A stretch of 64,000 nt of DNA, from contig NZ_WQNE01000001.1 in assembly GCF_009759665.1 (NCBI RefSeq), forward strand, positions 496,001 through 560,000, in the 5' to 3' direction. The notes beneath the pieces were generated by a model. The model was not told the origin of the DNA, did no database searches, and was given only the letters and a program-made list of their open reading frames with translations. The DNA is from Bradyrhizobium cajani. GTDB taxonomy: Bacteria > Pseudomonadota > Alphaproteobacteria > Rhizobiales > Xanthobacteraceae. The position numbers and the translations under genes were made by a program. This document shows, in pieces, positions 8,111-18,889 of this stretch; position 1 is the stretch's first letter; each line of letters starts with the position of its first letter.

Positions 8111-9316
8111 ATGCAGAAACTCCCCGTCACCGTCTTGTCCGGCTTCCTCGGGGCTGGAAAGACCACTTTGCTGAACCACGTCCTGAACAATCGGCACGGC
8201 CTCAAGGTGGCGGTGATCGTCAACGACATGAGCGAGGTGAACATCGATGCGGATTTGGTTCGCGATGGCGGTGCGAATCTATCCCGGACCGATGAGAAGC
8301 TCGTCGAGATGACGAACGGCTGCATCTGCTGCACGCTGCGCGACGATCTCTTGAAGGAGGTCCGCGCACTCGCCGAGCACGGTCGGTTCGATTATCTGCT
8401 GATCGAATCGACCGGCATCTCGGAGCCGCTGCCGGTCGCGGCGACGTTTGATTTCCGCTCCGAAGACGGCGAAAGCCTCTCCGACGTGGCACGTCTCGAC
8501 ACCATGGTCACCGTGGTCGACGCCGTGAATCTGCTCAAGGATTATTCGTCGACAGATTTTCTGGAGCAACGCGGCGAAGCACTCGACAACGACAAGCGCA
8601 CGCTCGTCGATCTCCTCGTCGAGCAGATCGAATTTGCCGATGTGATCGTTCTGAACAAGGTTGATGACGCCTCGCCCGAGCAGCGCGAGGCTGCGCGGAA
8701 AATCATCCGCGCCCTCAATCCGGAAGCGGACCTGATCGAAGCCAGCCACAGCCGGGTCGCTTTCGATCGCATTCTCGACACTGGCCGGTTCGACTTCGAA
8801 AAGGCCCAGCAGCATCCACTCTGGTACAAGGAGCTCTACGGCTTTGCCGAACACGTGCCGGAAACGGAAGAGTACGGCGTGAGGAACTTCGTCTATCGCG
8901 CGCGGCGGCCATTCGACCCAGCCAAGTTCGACAAGTTCATCAAGGAGCCTTGGCCTGGCGTCATTCGCGCCAAGGGGCACTTCTGGCTCGCGACCAGGCC
9001 GCAATGGCTCGGTGAAGTCAGCCAGGCGGGCGCGATCATTCGCACCCAGACCCTTGGTTTCTGGTGGGCCAGCGTGCCGGCAGAACGATGGCCGGATGAT
9101 CCATTCTGGCGCAAGAGGTTGCGCGCGAACTGGAACGACATTTATGGCGATCGCCGCCAGGAAATCGTGTTCATCGGCACCGGCATGGATGAGGCCTCAA
9201 TCCGCGCTCGCCTCGATGCATGCCTGGTACAGGGAAAACCCGCCATGAATGTCGCGGAATGGGCAAAGCTCGCAGACCCGTTTCCAACATGGCGGCGCGC
9301 GGGCGAAACGGCCTAG
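8111..9316 (+). CDS. COG0523 (CobW/ZNG1/ZigA-like) zinc metallochaperone GTPase
   Basis: GTP-dependent metallochaperone of 401 residues. The N-terminal G domain has Walker [10 protein letters not shown] (residues 11-19), the metal-binding GCICC (about 74-78) that defines COG0523, a switch/Walker B segment around ESTGISEP and NKVD for guanine specificity. The C-terminal CobW_C domain spans about residues 255-390. The family includes Zur-regulated proteins that deliver zinc to client enzymes in zinc starvation. The Zur-like palindrome just upstream makes a zinc role likelier than cobalt (CobW) or nitrile hydratase activation. The ATG follows the leader directly; the small ORF downstream may be cotranscribed. 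Confidence 0.9.
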   Translation: MQKLPVTVLSGFLGAGKTTLLNHVLNNRHGLKVAVIVNDMSEVNIDADLVRDGGANLSRTDEKLVEMTNGCICCTLRDDLLKEVRALAEHGRFDYLLIESTGISEPLPVAATFDFRSEDGESLSDVARLDTMVTVVDAVNLLKDYSSTDFLEQRGEALDNDKRTLVDLLVEQIEFADVIVLNKVDDASPEQREAARKIIRALNPEADLIEASHSRVAFDRILDTGRFDFEKAQQHPLWYKELYGFAEHVPETEEYGVRNFVYRARRPFDPAKFDKFIKEPWPGVIRAKGHFWLATRPQWLGEVSQAGAIIRTQTLGFWWASVPAERWPDDPFWRKRLRANWNDIYGDRRQEIVFIGTGMDEASIRARLDACLVQGKPAMNVAEWAKLADPFPTWRRAGETA

Positions 9317-9328
9317 GCGGGAGCACAC

Positions 9329-9526
9329 ATGGCCGACATCGTTCGATTTGTCCCGAAAGCCGAGCTTGAGCGGATTCGACTCATTCGGGAAGCTCGCGCA
9401 ATCTACGACAGCATATTCCCGCCAACCGCTTTGATCGGCGAGCAGCCACATGGTTGCCCCGCGCAGAGCACGCAAAGCGTGTCCAATTCGATTTCCCTCA
9501 GGACTTCTGCGCTCGAAGACGAATGA
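9329..9526 (+). CDS. Small hypothetical protein downstream of the metallochaperone gene
   Basis: A 65-residue ORF that begins 12 nt after the GTPase stop, with GGGAG 6 nt before the ATG. The N-terminal half MADIVRFVPKAELERIRLIR, then EARAIYDSIFPPT, looks like a genuine amphipathic small protein. The C-terminal half (HGCPAQSTQSVSNSISLRTS) looks degraded and runs toward a scar with a tRNA remnant, so the original C-terminus may have been replaced. Probably cotranscribed with the Zur-controlled gene. Function unknown. Confidence 0.55.
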   Translation: MADIVRFVPKAELERIRLIREARAIYDSIFPPTALIGEQPHGCPAQSTQSVSNSISLRTSALEDE

Positions 9527-9557
9527 CGAATTCCTTTGTGCTCGAGCCAGAGTCATA

Positions 9558-9596
9558 GGTGGGCGCATCAGGGCTCGAACCGGCGACCCGCTGATT
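9558..9596 (-). pseudogene. tRNA 3'-half remnant (Lys-like)
   Basis: Read on the minus strand, the segment goes AATCAGCGGGTC, GCCGGTTCGAGC, then CCTGATGCGCCCACC. This has the layout of anticodon 3' stem, variable loop, TTCGA T-loop, acceptor 3' strand, discriminator A and CC. The T-stem pairs in only about three of five positions, the CCA ends in T, and no D-arm or 5' acceptor strand is present. It most resembles a Lys tRNA 3' end, but identity is uncertain. Such fragments are left when elements integrate into tRNA genes. Confidence 0.55.
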
Positions 9597-9708
9597 CAGC
9601 TGCGAGCTGCGAACGATCAAAGCCTTGCCGGTCGCAGACCGCAGGCTTATCCGACCGAAATTGGGCATCCGTCGCGCGATCGTGACGTTGATCTTGCACC
9701 GCGCCTGA

Positions 9709-9963
9709 ATATGCGCAGTCGAACGACGCGAGGCAGTTGGCGCAGGCCTCGACCTGGGTCCGATCGGCGCGGACGTACCGCAAGCTCGGCAGAAATCCGA
9801 CGATAAGCTCCACTTCGTTACGAGGTTCACGCGCTACGACGCCAACGACAAGCCGATATTGTCGGCCGATTCCCTCTATGTGATCGTCAAGAGGGATGGA
9901 CGCTGGGGAGCCCTGGCGCGATCGAGCTATGTCGGCATCATCGGCAAGAAGACCGCGTTCTGA
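9709..9963 (+). pseudogene. C-terminal remnant of an NTF2/SnoaL-like hypothetical protein
   Basis: The frame ending at TGA 9961-9963 encodes a coherent C-terminus from about 9796: KLHFVTRFTRYDANDKP, then SLYVIVKRDGRWGALARSS and YVGIIGKKTAF. The FTRYDA...LYVIVK..GRWGALARSS pattern looks like the last beta strands of an NTF2-like fold. Upstream of about 9796 the frame is unlike protein and meets a stop at 9706-9708; there is no start codon with a ribosome site. It is the tail of a gene whose front was removed, next to the tRNA remnant. Confidence 0.55.
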
Positions 9964-10027
9964 CGAACCACGCCGTTTCAGTTTGCCCTTGGGGAGCAGA
10001 CATCAATCCGATTGACGTCTGCTCTCG

Positions 10028-10528
10028 TCACGGCGGACTGGCCTTGGCAGGATCGATCGAGATCTGGCGCTTCAGCGTCCGCAATCCGAATGTCGTACGA
10101 GACTGCCGGATGCCTGGGATCCTGTACAACGCCTGTCGCAGGAAGCGCTCGTAGTGATCGGTGTCTCGCACGACGACCTTGATGAGATAGTCGTAATCGC
10201 CGGTCACCAGATAGGCTTCCATCACCTCCGGTATTCGCGAAAGGGCGCTGCCGAAGCGCTCGAGCGCCTTGTCGTCGTGCTTGTCCAGCGTGATCTCGAC
10301 GAACGCGATGTTGTTGTATCCGAGATTGGCGTGATTGAGCACCGCAACATACTTCGCGATCGCGCCGGTTTCCTCCAGGCGCTTCACCCTGGTCCAGCAT
10401 GGCGAACTCGAAAGCCCGACCCGCTCGGCCAGCGCGCTCGTGGTCAATCGGCCGTTCTCGCACAGTGCCGAGAGAATTCGCAGATCAAGTTGATCAAGCT
10501 GCTCGACGGGGCTGCGCCTGGAGGGCAT
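10028..10528 (-). CDS. bkdR: Lrp/AsnC-family regulator of the bkd operon
   Basis: A 166-residue Lrp-type regulator with an N-terminal winged HTH (LDQLDLRILSALCENGRLTT, then SALAERVGLSSSPCWTRVKR) and a C-terminal RAM/ActR effector domain (FVEITLDKH, VMEAYLVTGDYDYLIKV, IPGIRQSRTTFGLRTLK). It is divergently transcribed from the branched-chain 2-oxoacid dehydrogenase operon, the same arrangement as Pseudomonas BkdR, which activates bkd in response to branched-chain amino acids. The shared intergenic region of about 125 bp is AT-rich for this genome. The symbol rests on context. Confidence 0.85.
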   Translation of the reverse strand: MPSRRSPVEQLDQLDLRILSALCENGRLTTSALAERVGLSSSPCWTRVKRLEETGAIAKYVAVLNHANLGYNNIAFVEITLDKHDDKALERFGSALSRIPEVMEAYLVTGDYDYLIKVVVRDTDHYERFLRQALYRIPGIRQSRTTFGLRTLKRQISIDPAKASPP

Positions 10529-10560
10529 CGGTCGATCCTTCTGTCTGTTGGCATTCGGAC

Positions 10561-10573
10561 GGTAAAATTTTCC
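10561..10573. promoter_or_regulatory. Candidate Lrp-type operator in the bkdR/bkd intergenic region
   Basis: GGTAAAATTTTCC has an AAAATTTT core flanked by GG and CC, near-palindromic, in a local AT-rich stretch that continues with GGAATTTTGGGAAGTTTTCC. Lrp-family proteins favour such A/T-core imperfect palindromes. Assignment is by position only. Confidence 0.35.
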
Positions 10574-10653
10574 GCGATTTCGGCCGATCCGTCGGAATTT
10601 TGGGAAGTTTTCCGGAACAAAGAGATTATCATTGTGCCGCGAGAGAACGTACC

Positions 10654-12203
<1,550 letters not shown>

Positions 12204-12207
12204 CGCG

Positions 12208-13224
12208 ATGCCGCGCATGACGATGATCGAGGCGATCCGCTCGGCGCTCGACGTGTCGATGCTTCGCGATGACAATGTCGTCGTCTATGGAGAAGACGTC
12301 GGCTTTTTCGGCGGCGTGTTCCGCTGCACGCAGGGCCTGCAGCAGAAATACGGCGTCTCGCGCTGCTTCGATGCACCGATCAGCGAATCCGGCATCGTCG
12401 GCACCGCAATCGGCATGGCGGCCTATGGACTGCGTCCCTGCGTCGAGATCCAGTTCGCCGACTACATGTATCCGGCTTACGACCAGATCGTCTCGGAGGC
12501 CGCTCGCCTGCGTTACCGTTCGTCCGGCGACTTCACCTGCCCTCTCGTCATCCGCATGCCGACCGGCGGCGGTATTTTCGGAGGGCAGACGCACAGCCAA
12601 AGCCCCGAGGCACTGTTCACCCATGTCGCCGGACTGAAAACCGTGGTGCCGTCCAACCCGTATGATGCAAAGGGACTCCTGATCGCGGCCATCGAGGATC
12701 CGGACCCCGTGATCTTCCTGGAGCCGAAGCGGCTCTACAACGGTCCCTTCGACGGTCACCATGATCGCCCGGTCACCGCCTGGTCCAAGCATGAGCTTTC
12801 CGAAGTGCCCGAGGGGCACTACACCACGCCGCTCGGCAAGGCCGTGACCCGGCGCCAAGGCGAGGCCGTCACCATCCTCGCCTACGGCACCATGGTTCAC
12901 GTCGCGCTGGCGGCGGTCGAGGAGACCGGTGTCGACGCCGAGGTGATCGACTTGCGTACCTTGATTCCGCTCGATCTCGAGACGATCGCCGCTTCCGTCG
13001 CCAGGACCGGCCGCTGCATCGTGCTGCACGAGGCAACCCTGACATCCGGCTTCGGCGCGGAGCTTGCCGCGCTTGTGCAGGAGCACTGCTTCTACCATCT
13101 CGAGGCACCGGTGATGCGCGTCACCGGATGGGATACGCCCTACCCACATGCGCAGGAATGGGACTACTTCCCCGGTCCTGCGCGGCTTGGGCAAGCCCTG
13201 CGTGACCTCGTGGAGGTACGCTGA
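12208..13224 (+). CDS. bkdA2: Branched-chain 2-oxoacid dehydrogenase E1 beta subunit
   Basis: Transketolase-like beta subunit of E1 (338 residues), pairing with BkdA1 as an alpha2beta2 tetramer. Diagnostic stretches: [12 protein letters not shown] at the N-terminus, [15 protein letters not shown], the cation/ThDP-contact region [40 protein letters not shown], and the C-terminal domain [15 protein letters not shown]. It starts 4 nt after bkdA1 and ends by overlapping bkdB as TGATG. Confidence 0.95.
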   Translation: MPRMTMIEAIRSALDVSMLRDDNVVVYGEDVGFFGGVFRCTQGLQQKYGVSRCFDAPISESGIVGTAIGMAAYGLRPCVEIQFADYMYPAYDQIVSEAARLRYRSSGDFTCPLVIRMPTGGGIFGGQTHSQSPEALFTHVAGLKTVVPSNPYDAKGLLIAAIEDPDPVIFLEPKRLYNGPFDGHHDRPVTAWSKHELSEVPEGHYTTPLGKAVTRRQGEAVTILAYGTMVHVALAAVEETGVDAEVIDLRTLIPLDLETIAASVARTGRCIVLHEATLTSGFGAELAALVQEHCFYHLEAPVMRVTGWDTPYPHAQEWDYFPGPARLGQALRDLVEVR

Positions 13225-14516
13225 TGGGCGAGCACACCATCAAGCTTCCCGACGTCGGCGAAGGCATCGCCGAGGCGGAACTCGTCGAATTGCATGTCAA
13301 GGAAGGTGATCTCGTTCGCGAGGACGATCTGCTTGCCACCGTGATGACCGACAAGGCATCTGTCGAAATTCCCTCTCCGCGCGAGGGTGAGGTCATCTGG
13401 ATCGGCGCTCAGGTTGGCGACACTGTGGCGATCGGCTCGGCGCTCGTGAAGCTCAAGGTCGCCGGTGGCGATGTCGCCGAGGCCGGCGACGAGACGCCGG
13501 TCGCAAAGCCCGCCGCGCCCCCGGCTGCGACCAGGGGCGAGAAGACGGTTGCGGCCCCCATCTCTTCCGCCCCGGCCGCGCCCCTCGCCCGGCGCACGTC
13601 CAAGGATCAGCCGGCGACACCACGCGCCGTCCGCCGCGCGCCAGGCGAGAAGCCCGCGGCCTCGCCCGCGGTACGCCTCAAAGCGCGAGAAGCCGGCATC
13701 GACCTGCGCCAGGTCCACGGCACAGGCCCCGCCGGACGCATCACCCACGAGGATATCGATGCCTTTCTGTCGCGCGGGCCGATGCCGGTCCATGGTCGCG
13801 GCCTGAGCCCAAAGACCGATGTGACTGACGTGAAGGTGGTGGGCTTGCGACGGCGCATTGCCGAGAAGATGACGCTGTCGAAGTCGCGCATCCCGCACAT
13901 CACCATCGTCGAGGAGGTCAACGTTTCTCCACTGGAGGAGCTGCGCGCGACGCTGAACAGGAAACCAGGGCCGAACCATCCCAAGCTGACGCTGCTGCCC
14001 TTCCTGATGCGCGCCATGGTCAGGGCTCTTGCCGAGCAACCCGCGCTCAACGCCCTTTACGACGACGAAGCCGGCGTCATCCATCAGCATGCCGCTGTCC
14101 ATATCGGCATCGCCACGCAGACGCCGTCGGGCCTCGTCGTCCCGGTCGTGAAGCATGCGGAGGCGCGCGACCTCCGGGATTGCAGCATCGAGCTCGACCG
14201 TCTGGCGCAGCGCGCCCGCGAAGGCACCGCGACACGCGAGGAGTTGACCGGGTCGACGATCACCATCACCTCGCTCGGCGCGCTCGGCGGCCTCGCGACC
14301 ACGCCGGTGATCAACCATCCCGAGGTCGCCATCGTCGGTGTCAACAAGATCGCGGTGCGCCCGGTCTGGGACGGCACGCGCTTCGTGCCGTGCAAGATGA
14401 TGAACCTCTCCTCCAGCTTCGACCACCGCGTCATCGACGGGTGGGACGCTGCCGTCTTCGTGCAACGGCTCAAGGAGCTGCTGGAGAATCCGGCAACGAT
14501 CTTCGTCGATCCCTAA
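13224..14516 (+). CDS. bkdB: Branched-chain 2-oxoacid dehydrogenase E2 (lipoamide acyltransferase)
   Basis: Core acyltransferase of the complex, 430 residues with one lipoyl domain. The lipoylated Lys lies in [13 protein letters not shown] (about residue 43). An Ala/Pro-rich linker of about 60 residues follows, then the peripheral-subunit-binding domain [18 protein letters not shown], then [12 protein letters not shown] (about 150-185). The C-terminal catalytic domain ends with [16 protein letters not shown], holding the active-site HxxxDG (about 400). The ATG shares a base with the bkdA2 stop, so stoichiometry is likely set by translational coupling. Confidence 0.95.
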   Translation: MGEHTIKLPDVGEGIAEAELVELHVKEGDLVREDDLLATVMTDKASVEIPSPREGEVIWIGAQVGDTVAIGSALVKLKVAGGDVAEAGDETPVAKPAAPPAATRGEKTVAAPISSAPAAPLARRTSKDQPATPRAVRRAPGEKPAASPAVRLKAREAGIDLRQVHGTGPAGRITHEDIDAFLSRGPMPVHGRGLSPKTDVTDVKVVGLRRRIAEKMTLSKSRIPHITIVEEVNVSPLEELRATLNRKPGPNHPKLTLLPFLMRAMVRALAEQPALNALYDDEAGVIHQHAAVHIGIATQTPSGLVVPVVKHAEARDLRDCSIELDRLAQRAREGTATREELTGSTITITSLGALGGLATTPVINHPEVAIVGVNKIAVRPVWDGTRFVPCKMMNLSSSFDHRVIDGWDAAVFVQRLKELLENPATIFVDP

Positions 14517-14537
14517 GGGCGGAAGCAGGAAGCAGCA

Positions 14538-15935
14538 ATGACCGAGATCACCTGTCAGCTTGTCGTCATCGGCGCCGGGCCGGGCGGCTATGTGTGCGCG
14601 ATCCGCGCTGGCCAGCTCGGCCTCGACACCGTCCTCGTCGAACGCGGCAAACTGGGTGGCAGCTGCCTCAATGTCGGCTGCATTCCTTCAAAGGCCATGA
14701 TTCATGTCGCCGAGGAATTCGAGAAACTGGTCGATGCGGCGAGCGGCAAGACGCCGTTCGGCCTGTCGGCGGCGCAACCCGCGCTGGACTTCAAACAGGC
14801 GATTGCCTGGAAGGACGGTATCGTCCATCGGCTGAACAACGGCGTCGCCGCGCTGCTGCGCAAGGCCAAGGTCAAGATCGTGCAGGGCCACGCGCGTTTC
14901 CGCGACGGCAAGACGATCGTCGTCGAGACCGAGACCGGTCCGAAGACGATCAAGGCCGAGACGGTGGTGATCGCGACCGGCTCGGCTCCAGTCGAACTGC
15001 CGTTGCTGCCGTTCGGCGGCAACGTCATCTCTTCGACCGGAGCGCTGTCGCTCACCGAAGTGCCGAAGTCCTTCGTCGTCGTCGGTGGCGGCTATATCGG
15101 GCTCGAACTCGGGACGGCGTTCGCCAAGCTCGGCAGCAAGGTCTGCGTGGTGGAGGCGCAGGACAGCATCCTGCCGCTCTACGACGCCGAGTTGACGGCT
15201 CCGATCACCGGACGCCTGGCCGCGCTCGGCGTCGAGGTGCTGAGCGGCGCCCGCGCACTGGGCCCGACCGCCCGAGGCGACGGATTGCGCGTCGAGACGG
15301 CCGATGGCCGGGAGCGCAGCCTGCCGGCCGACAAGATCCTCGTCACGGTCGGACGCCAGCCGGTGACGGCCGAGCTGGGCCTCGAGCAGCTCGTCCTCGA
15401 CATGGACGACCAGTTCATCCGGATTGGCCAGCGCTGCGAGACCTCGATGCGCGGCATCTACGCCATCGGCGACGTTACGGGAGAGCCGATGCTGGCCCAT
15501 CGCGCCATGGCGCAGGGCGAGATGGTGGCGGAAATTGCCGCCGGTCTGCCGCGCGCCTGGGATGAGCGCTGCATTCCGGCGATCTGCTTCACCGATCCGG
15601 AGATCGTCTCCGTCGGCCTGTCGCCGAACGAGGCGCGTCAACGCGGACTCAACATCAAGGTGGGACAGTTTCCGTTTGTCGCCAACGGCCGTGCAATGAC
15701 GCGCCATGGCGAGCCTGGCTTTGTACGCGTCGTGGCGAGGGCCGACAATCAACGCGTGATCGGGATGCAGGCGGTTGGACAGGGCGTTTCGGAGCTTTCT
15801 GCCGCATTCGGCCTGGCGATCGAGATGGGCTCGGTCTTGCAGGATGTCGCCGGCACGATCCACGCGCATCCCACGCTGGGCGAGGCTATTCAGGAAGCCG
15901 CGTTCAGGGCACTCGGCCACGCGATCCACATCTAG
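14538..15935 (+). CDS. lpdV: Dihydrolipoyl dehydrogenase (E3) of the branched-chain complex
   Basis: FAD-dependent disulfide oxidoreductase (465 residues) that reoxidises the lipoyl group with NAD+. Visible are the FAD site VIGAGPGGYVCAIRAGQLG, the redox-active cysteine pair in GGSCLNVGCIPSK (about C43/C48), the NAD site VVGGGYIGLELGTAF, the second FAD motif GIYAIGDVTGEPMLAH and the C-terminal base His in HAHPTLGEAIQEA. It starts 21 nt after bkdB; AGGAAGC precedes its ATG. Last gene of the operon. Confidence 0.95.
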   Translation: MTEITCQLVVIGAGPGGYVCAIRAGQLGLDTVLVERGKLGGSCLNVGCIPSKAMIHVAEEFEKLVDAASGKTPFGLSAAQPALDFKQAIAWKDGIVHRLNNGVAALLRKAKVKIVQGHARFRDGKTIVVETETGPKTIKAETVVIATGSAPVELPLLPFGGNVISSTGALSLTEVPKSFVVVGGGYIGLELGTAFAKLGSKVCVVEAQDSILPLYDAELTAPITGRLAALGVEVLSGARALGPTARGDGLRVETADGRERSLPADKILVTVGRQPVTAELGLEQLVLDMDDQFIRIGQRCETSMRGIYAIGDVTGEPMLAHRAMAQGEMVAEIAAGLPRAWDERCIPAICFTDPEIVSVGLSPNEARQRGLNIKVGQFPFVANGRAMTRHGEPGFVRVVARADNQRVIGMQAVGQGVSELSAAFGLAIEMGSVLQDVAGTIHAHPTLGEAIQEAAFRALGHAIHI

Positions 15936-16353
15936 GCAGCTCAAATCTCACGCGATCCATCATGGGGCGGTGGAAAATGGATGATAACGCGATTTCGATC
16001 GGTTAATCTCTTTGCATCGGTGTTCCTGCATGGCGGCTATTGGCAGCGCAATTCCCGCGAGCTGTTCGTGCCCTGACGGACGCCTGGTCGATGCCGCTCG
16101 CCGGTTGCTGGATTAAAAACGCGAAAACAACCCCATGCACAGTAGAATGCCCTTGTTCGCAAAGGCAAATTTCTGAAGGAAAAATCTACGCCGCGGATGG
16201 CTTTGACACGTCGGGCAAAACAGGGGCATGATGGCATCATCGCCCCGGTTGTCGTTGCTCCGTCTCAAACTACGCTCGGTCGGTTGTCGACCTCTCCCCG
16301 GCGGGGACAGGTGAACCTGGGCACGCATCGCCTCCACCGAAAATCATCGCGCT
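15936..16353. other. Intergenic region between the bkd and amide operons
   Basis: Convergent gene ends flank about 420 bp without a credible ORF. The only structure I see is the hairpin at 16291-16311. Short frames on both strands have no ribosome site. Confidence 0.5.
16291..16311. terminator. Imperfect GC hairpin between convergent operons
   Basis: CCTCTCCCC, GGC, GGGGACAGG forms a nine-pair stem with one mismatch. Similar CCTCTCCCC...GGGGAGAGG elements are common between genes in rhizobia, where they act as dispersed repeats or terminators. There is no T-run. Confidence 0.4.
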
Positions 16354-17115
16354 TTAGAACTGCACGCCGCGCGTCAATGCGCCATCGACAACGAGGTTCG
16401 TCCCGGTGATGAAGCTCGCCGCACGGCTCGCGAGAAACACCGCCGCGTTGGCCATTTCCTGCGGCGTGCCCATCCGCCCCGTCGGATTGAGCGCCAGCGC
16501 GGTTTTGTAGAGCTCGGGATTGTTGTCCTTGATCTTGTTCCACACCCCACCCTCGAAATAGGTGTTGCCCGGCGAGACCGTGTTGGCGCGAATGCCCTTC
16601 CCCGCCAGTTGATTGGCGAGGCCCTGGGTGTAGTGGATGATCGCCGCCTTGAAGGTGCCGTAGGGGCCGGCTGCAAAATCGACCTCGCGCCCGGAGACGC
16701 TGGAGATGGCGACGATCGCGCCGGCCTCGCTCTTCTCAAGATAAGGCATGGCCGCATTCACCAGCCGGACCGTGCCCATCATGTCGGTCGAAAACTCCTT
16801 CTCCCAGCTCTCGTCGTCCTGGCCGATGGCGAGCGCGCTAACATTGGCGACGACGACATCGATGCCGCCGAGCTTCTGTGCCATATCCCCGACCCAGGCC
16901 TTCAGTGCGGCCGCGTCGGCAACGTCGACCGCACCTCCATAGGCCGCAACGCCTCTGGACTTGAGCGTAGCAACCGTGCTCTCGACTTCCGCCAGATTGC
17001 GCGAGCACACACCGACATCGGCCCCTTCAGCCGCAAATGTCTCGGCGATCGCGCGGCCGATGCCCTTGGTGCTTCCCGTGACGAGAACCTTGGCGCCCTT
17101 GAGTCCCAGATCCAT
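16354..17115 (-). CDS. SDR-family oxidoreductase, last gene of the amide operon
   Basis: Classical short-chain dehydrogenase/reductase of 253 residues. The cofactor loop is VTGSTKGIGRAIAE (TGxxxGIG). CSRN after the second strand, with no acidic residue at its end, suggests NADP(H). The catalytic set is Ser in VAISSVSGRE and YGTFK for the YxxxK pair. The NNAG position reads VANVSA. The substrate-loop end DGALTRGVQF is non-standard. It follows the nitrilase gene by 21 nt in the same direction, so it likely reduces or oxidises something made by amide breakdown; the substrate cannot be read from sequence. Confidence 0.85.
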   Translation of the reverse strand: MDLGLKGAKVLVTGSTKGIGRAIAETFAAEGADVGVCSRNLAEVESTVATLKSRGVAAYGGAVDVADAAALKAWVGDMAQKLGGIDVVVANVSALAIGQDDESWEKEFSTDMMGTVRLVNAAMPYLEKSEAGAIVAISSVSGREVDFAAGPYGTFKAAIIHYTQGLANQLAGKGIRANTVSPGNTYFEGGVWNKIKDNNPELYKTALALNPTGRMGTPQEMANAAVFLASRAASFITGTNLVVDGALTRGVQF

Positions 17116-17136
17116 GGCCTGTTTCCTTTTGTTGGT

Positions 17137-18876
17137 TCAGTAATTGTCGGCCGTCGCGCGGACCAATCCACGATAGCTGTGCGGCATTCGCATCGACACC
17201 AGATCCTTCCGCCGCACGACGTTGGTCGGATAGACGCTGTCGAGGTTGGTGGTATCGACGCGCGCGGTCGCAAGGCCCGTGCCGCCAGCCGCGATCGCTT
17301 CCCGCCGCGGAAACTCGAACGTATCAGGGCCGAACACACCGCTCAACCCGGGATAGCCGCGTTCGGGATCGACGACATTGGCGAAGGCGAAGAACAGGTT
17401 GTTCTCCCCTGCCCGAACGCGGAAATGATGCCAGTGATGCGGATCCGGGCCGATCGGAATCGGTTTTGGCTGCCGGACTTCCGTGCCGGCATGCGACGAA
17501 CTGAAGCGCCCCTTGATCGCGGCGGGACACGCGATGAGATCGCAACCACGCAGCGCCAGCACGCGGCCCGTTTCCGGGAAGGACGCGTCGTGACCGATCA
17601 ACAGTCCAATGCGGCCGATCGGCGTGTCGACGACGGTCCAGCCGTCACCGGCCGTCGCCCAGTTTCGCTCGTCGGCTGCGAGATGCGTCTTGCGATAGAC
17701 CGAGATGTCTCCATCTGGCGCGACAAGGCAAGCGCTGTTGTAGACCAGATCGCCGTCGCGCTCGGCGAGGCCGCAGACCAGATAGAGGTCGAGGTCCTCC
17801 GCAAGCTTGCCAAGACTGTCGGTCGCCGGCCCCGGTATCGGTTGCGCTGATGTCGCGGGATCGGCAAGTCCCGTCAGGGCCAGCTCCGGAAACACGACGA
17901 GTTCCGCGCCCTCGGCCCTCGCCTTGTGCGCGAGCGCCGCGATCTCCTTCAGATTCCGACTGATGTCATCGCCGGGCGAGAATTGCGCGACACTGACCCG
18001 CGACGTCTTTCCGGCCGGCCAGGGCTCGTGGCCATAGAGGCCGAAGAAGTCCCGCGGATTCCAGCTGAAGGTATCGGTGAGCAGCTCCGGATAGAGTTCT
18101 GGCCGCCGCTGCGCGAATACGGTTTCGCCAAGCACGCGCCGCGCGCGCGCGGCTTCGAGGTCGATCTCGGACAGGACGATGCCATCGCCCTTGTCGAGCA
18201 CGGCCGTCACCAGCCCGTCCGGTGCGATCACGCAGCTTCCGCCACTGAACTGCACGGTACGCTCGAGCCCCCATCGATTGCTCTCGATGACATAGCAGCT
18301 GTTCTCGAAAGCGCGGCTGATCCAGTAAGGCGCTGGTGTGCGCTCAGCTAGCCAGTTCGAGATGTGGCAGATGACGTCCGCGCCGCCCAGCGCCATCAGC
18401 CGCGCGGTCTCCACGAAATGGATGTCCATGCAGATCAGAAGCGCGATGCGCCCGATCGGCGTCTCGAACACCTGATTGTGCAGATCGCCGGCCGCCGCCC
18501 ATTTCGGCTCGGAAATGTAGGGATGCGTCTTGCGGTGACGACCGACGATGCCGTCGGGCCCGATCAGAACGGCGGTATTGAAATAGATGCCGTCCTCGTC
18601 GACCTCCGGCATGCCGACGACGATGTAGCAATCATGCCTGCGCGCCAGCGCCGCGAAACTGCTGGTGGTCGGCCCCGGGATCGCCTCGACGAACGGGGCG
18701 ACCTCGGCGCGGTCGAACCAGCAATAGCCCGTCGTGCCCATTTCCGGGGTGACGATGAGCTTTGCACCGGCCGCCGCCGCTTGCTCGCAGAGCTCGAGCA
18801 GGCGCGCGACATTGCGCTCCTTCTCGAACATGGTCGGCTCGAACTGGACGGCGGCGACCTTGTGGATGGTGGGCAT
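17137..18876 (-). CDS. Two-domain nitrilase-superfamily amidohydrolase; second domain lacks the catalytic Cys
   Basis: Two carbon-nitrogen hydrolase domains lie in one chain of 579 residues; most family members have one of about 300. The first keeps the triad Glu45 (VTPEMGTTG), Lys116 (HRKTHPY) and Cys149 (ALLICMDIHF). The second keeps Glu331 (VFPELALTG) and Lys396 (YRKTHLA), but the Cys position is Gly428 (GLLIGHDASF; codon GGT at 17593-17595, one base from TGT). The second half is probably structural or substrate-binding. I chose the ATG at 18876 (MPTIHKVAAVQF), leaving a 13-nt gap from fmdA; an in-frame ATG at 18921 would overlap fmdA. The context predicts an amide or nitrile substrate brought in by the operon's transporter. 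Confidence 0.88.
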   Translation of the reverse strand: MPTIHKVAAVQFEPTMFEKERNVARLLELCEQAAAAGAKLIVTPEMGTTGYCWFDRAEVAPFVEAIPGPTTSSFAALARRHDCYIVVGMPEVDEDGIYFNTAVLIGPDGIVGRHRKTHPYISEPKWAAAGDLHNQVFETPIGRIALLICMDIHFVETARLMALGGADVICHISNWLAERTPAPYWISRAFENSCYVIESNRWGLERTVQFSGGSCVIAPDGLVTAVLDKGDGIVLSEIDLEAARARRVLGETVFAQRRPELYPELLTDTFSWNPRDFFGLYGHEPWPAGKTSRVSVAQFSPGDDISRNLKEIAALAHKARAEGAELVVFPELALTGLADPATSAQPIPGPATDSLGKLAEDLDLYLVCGLAERDGDLVYNSACLVAPDGDISVYRKTHLAADERNWATAGDGWTVVDTPIGRIGLLIGHDASFPETGRVLALRGCDLIACPAAIKGRFSSSHAGTEVRQPKPIPIGPDPHHWHHFRVRAGENNLFFAFANVVDPERGYPGLSGVFGPDTFEFPRREAIAAGGTGLATARVDTTNLDSVYPTNVVRRKDLVSMRMPHSYRGLVRATADNY

Positions 18877-18889
18877 GATCCGACCGGCC

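Noticed and set aside
9558..9596. Functional tRNA gene
   Set aside because: No 5' acceptor strand, D-arm or anticodon loop is present, and the T-stem pairs poorly.
9450..9830. Open frames on both strands over the tRNA remnant
   Set aside because: They contain the QRVAGSSP and RARTGDPLI strings that arise from translating tRNA T-arm sequence; no real gene is indicated.
14180..15565. A 461-codon plus-strand frame overlapping bkdB and lpdV
   Set aside because: Arg-rich alternative frame of two well-supported genes.
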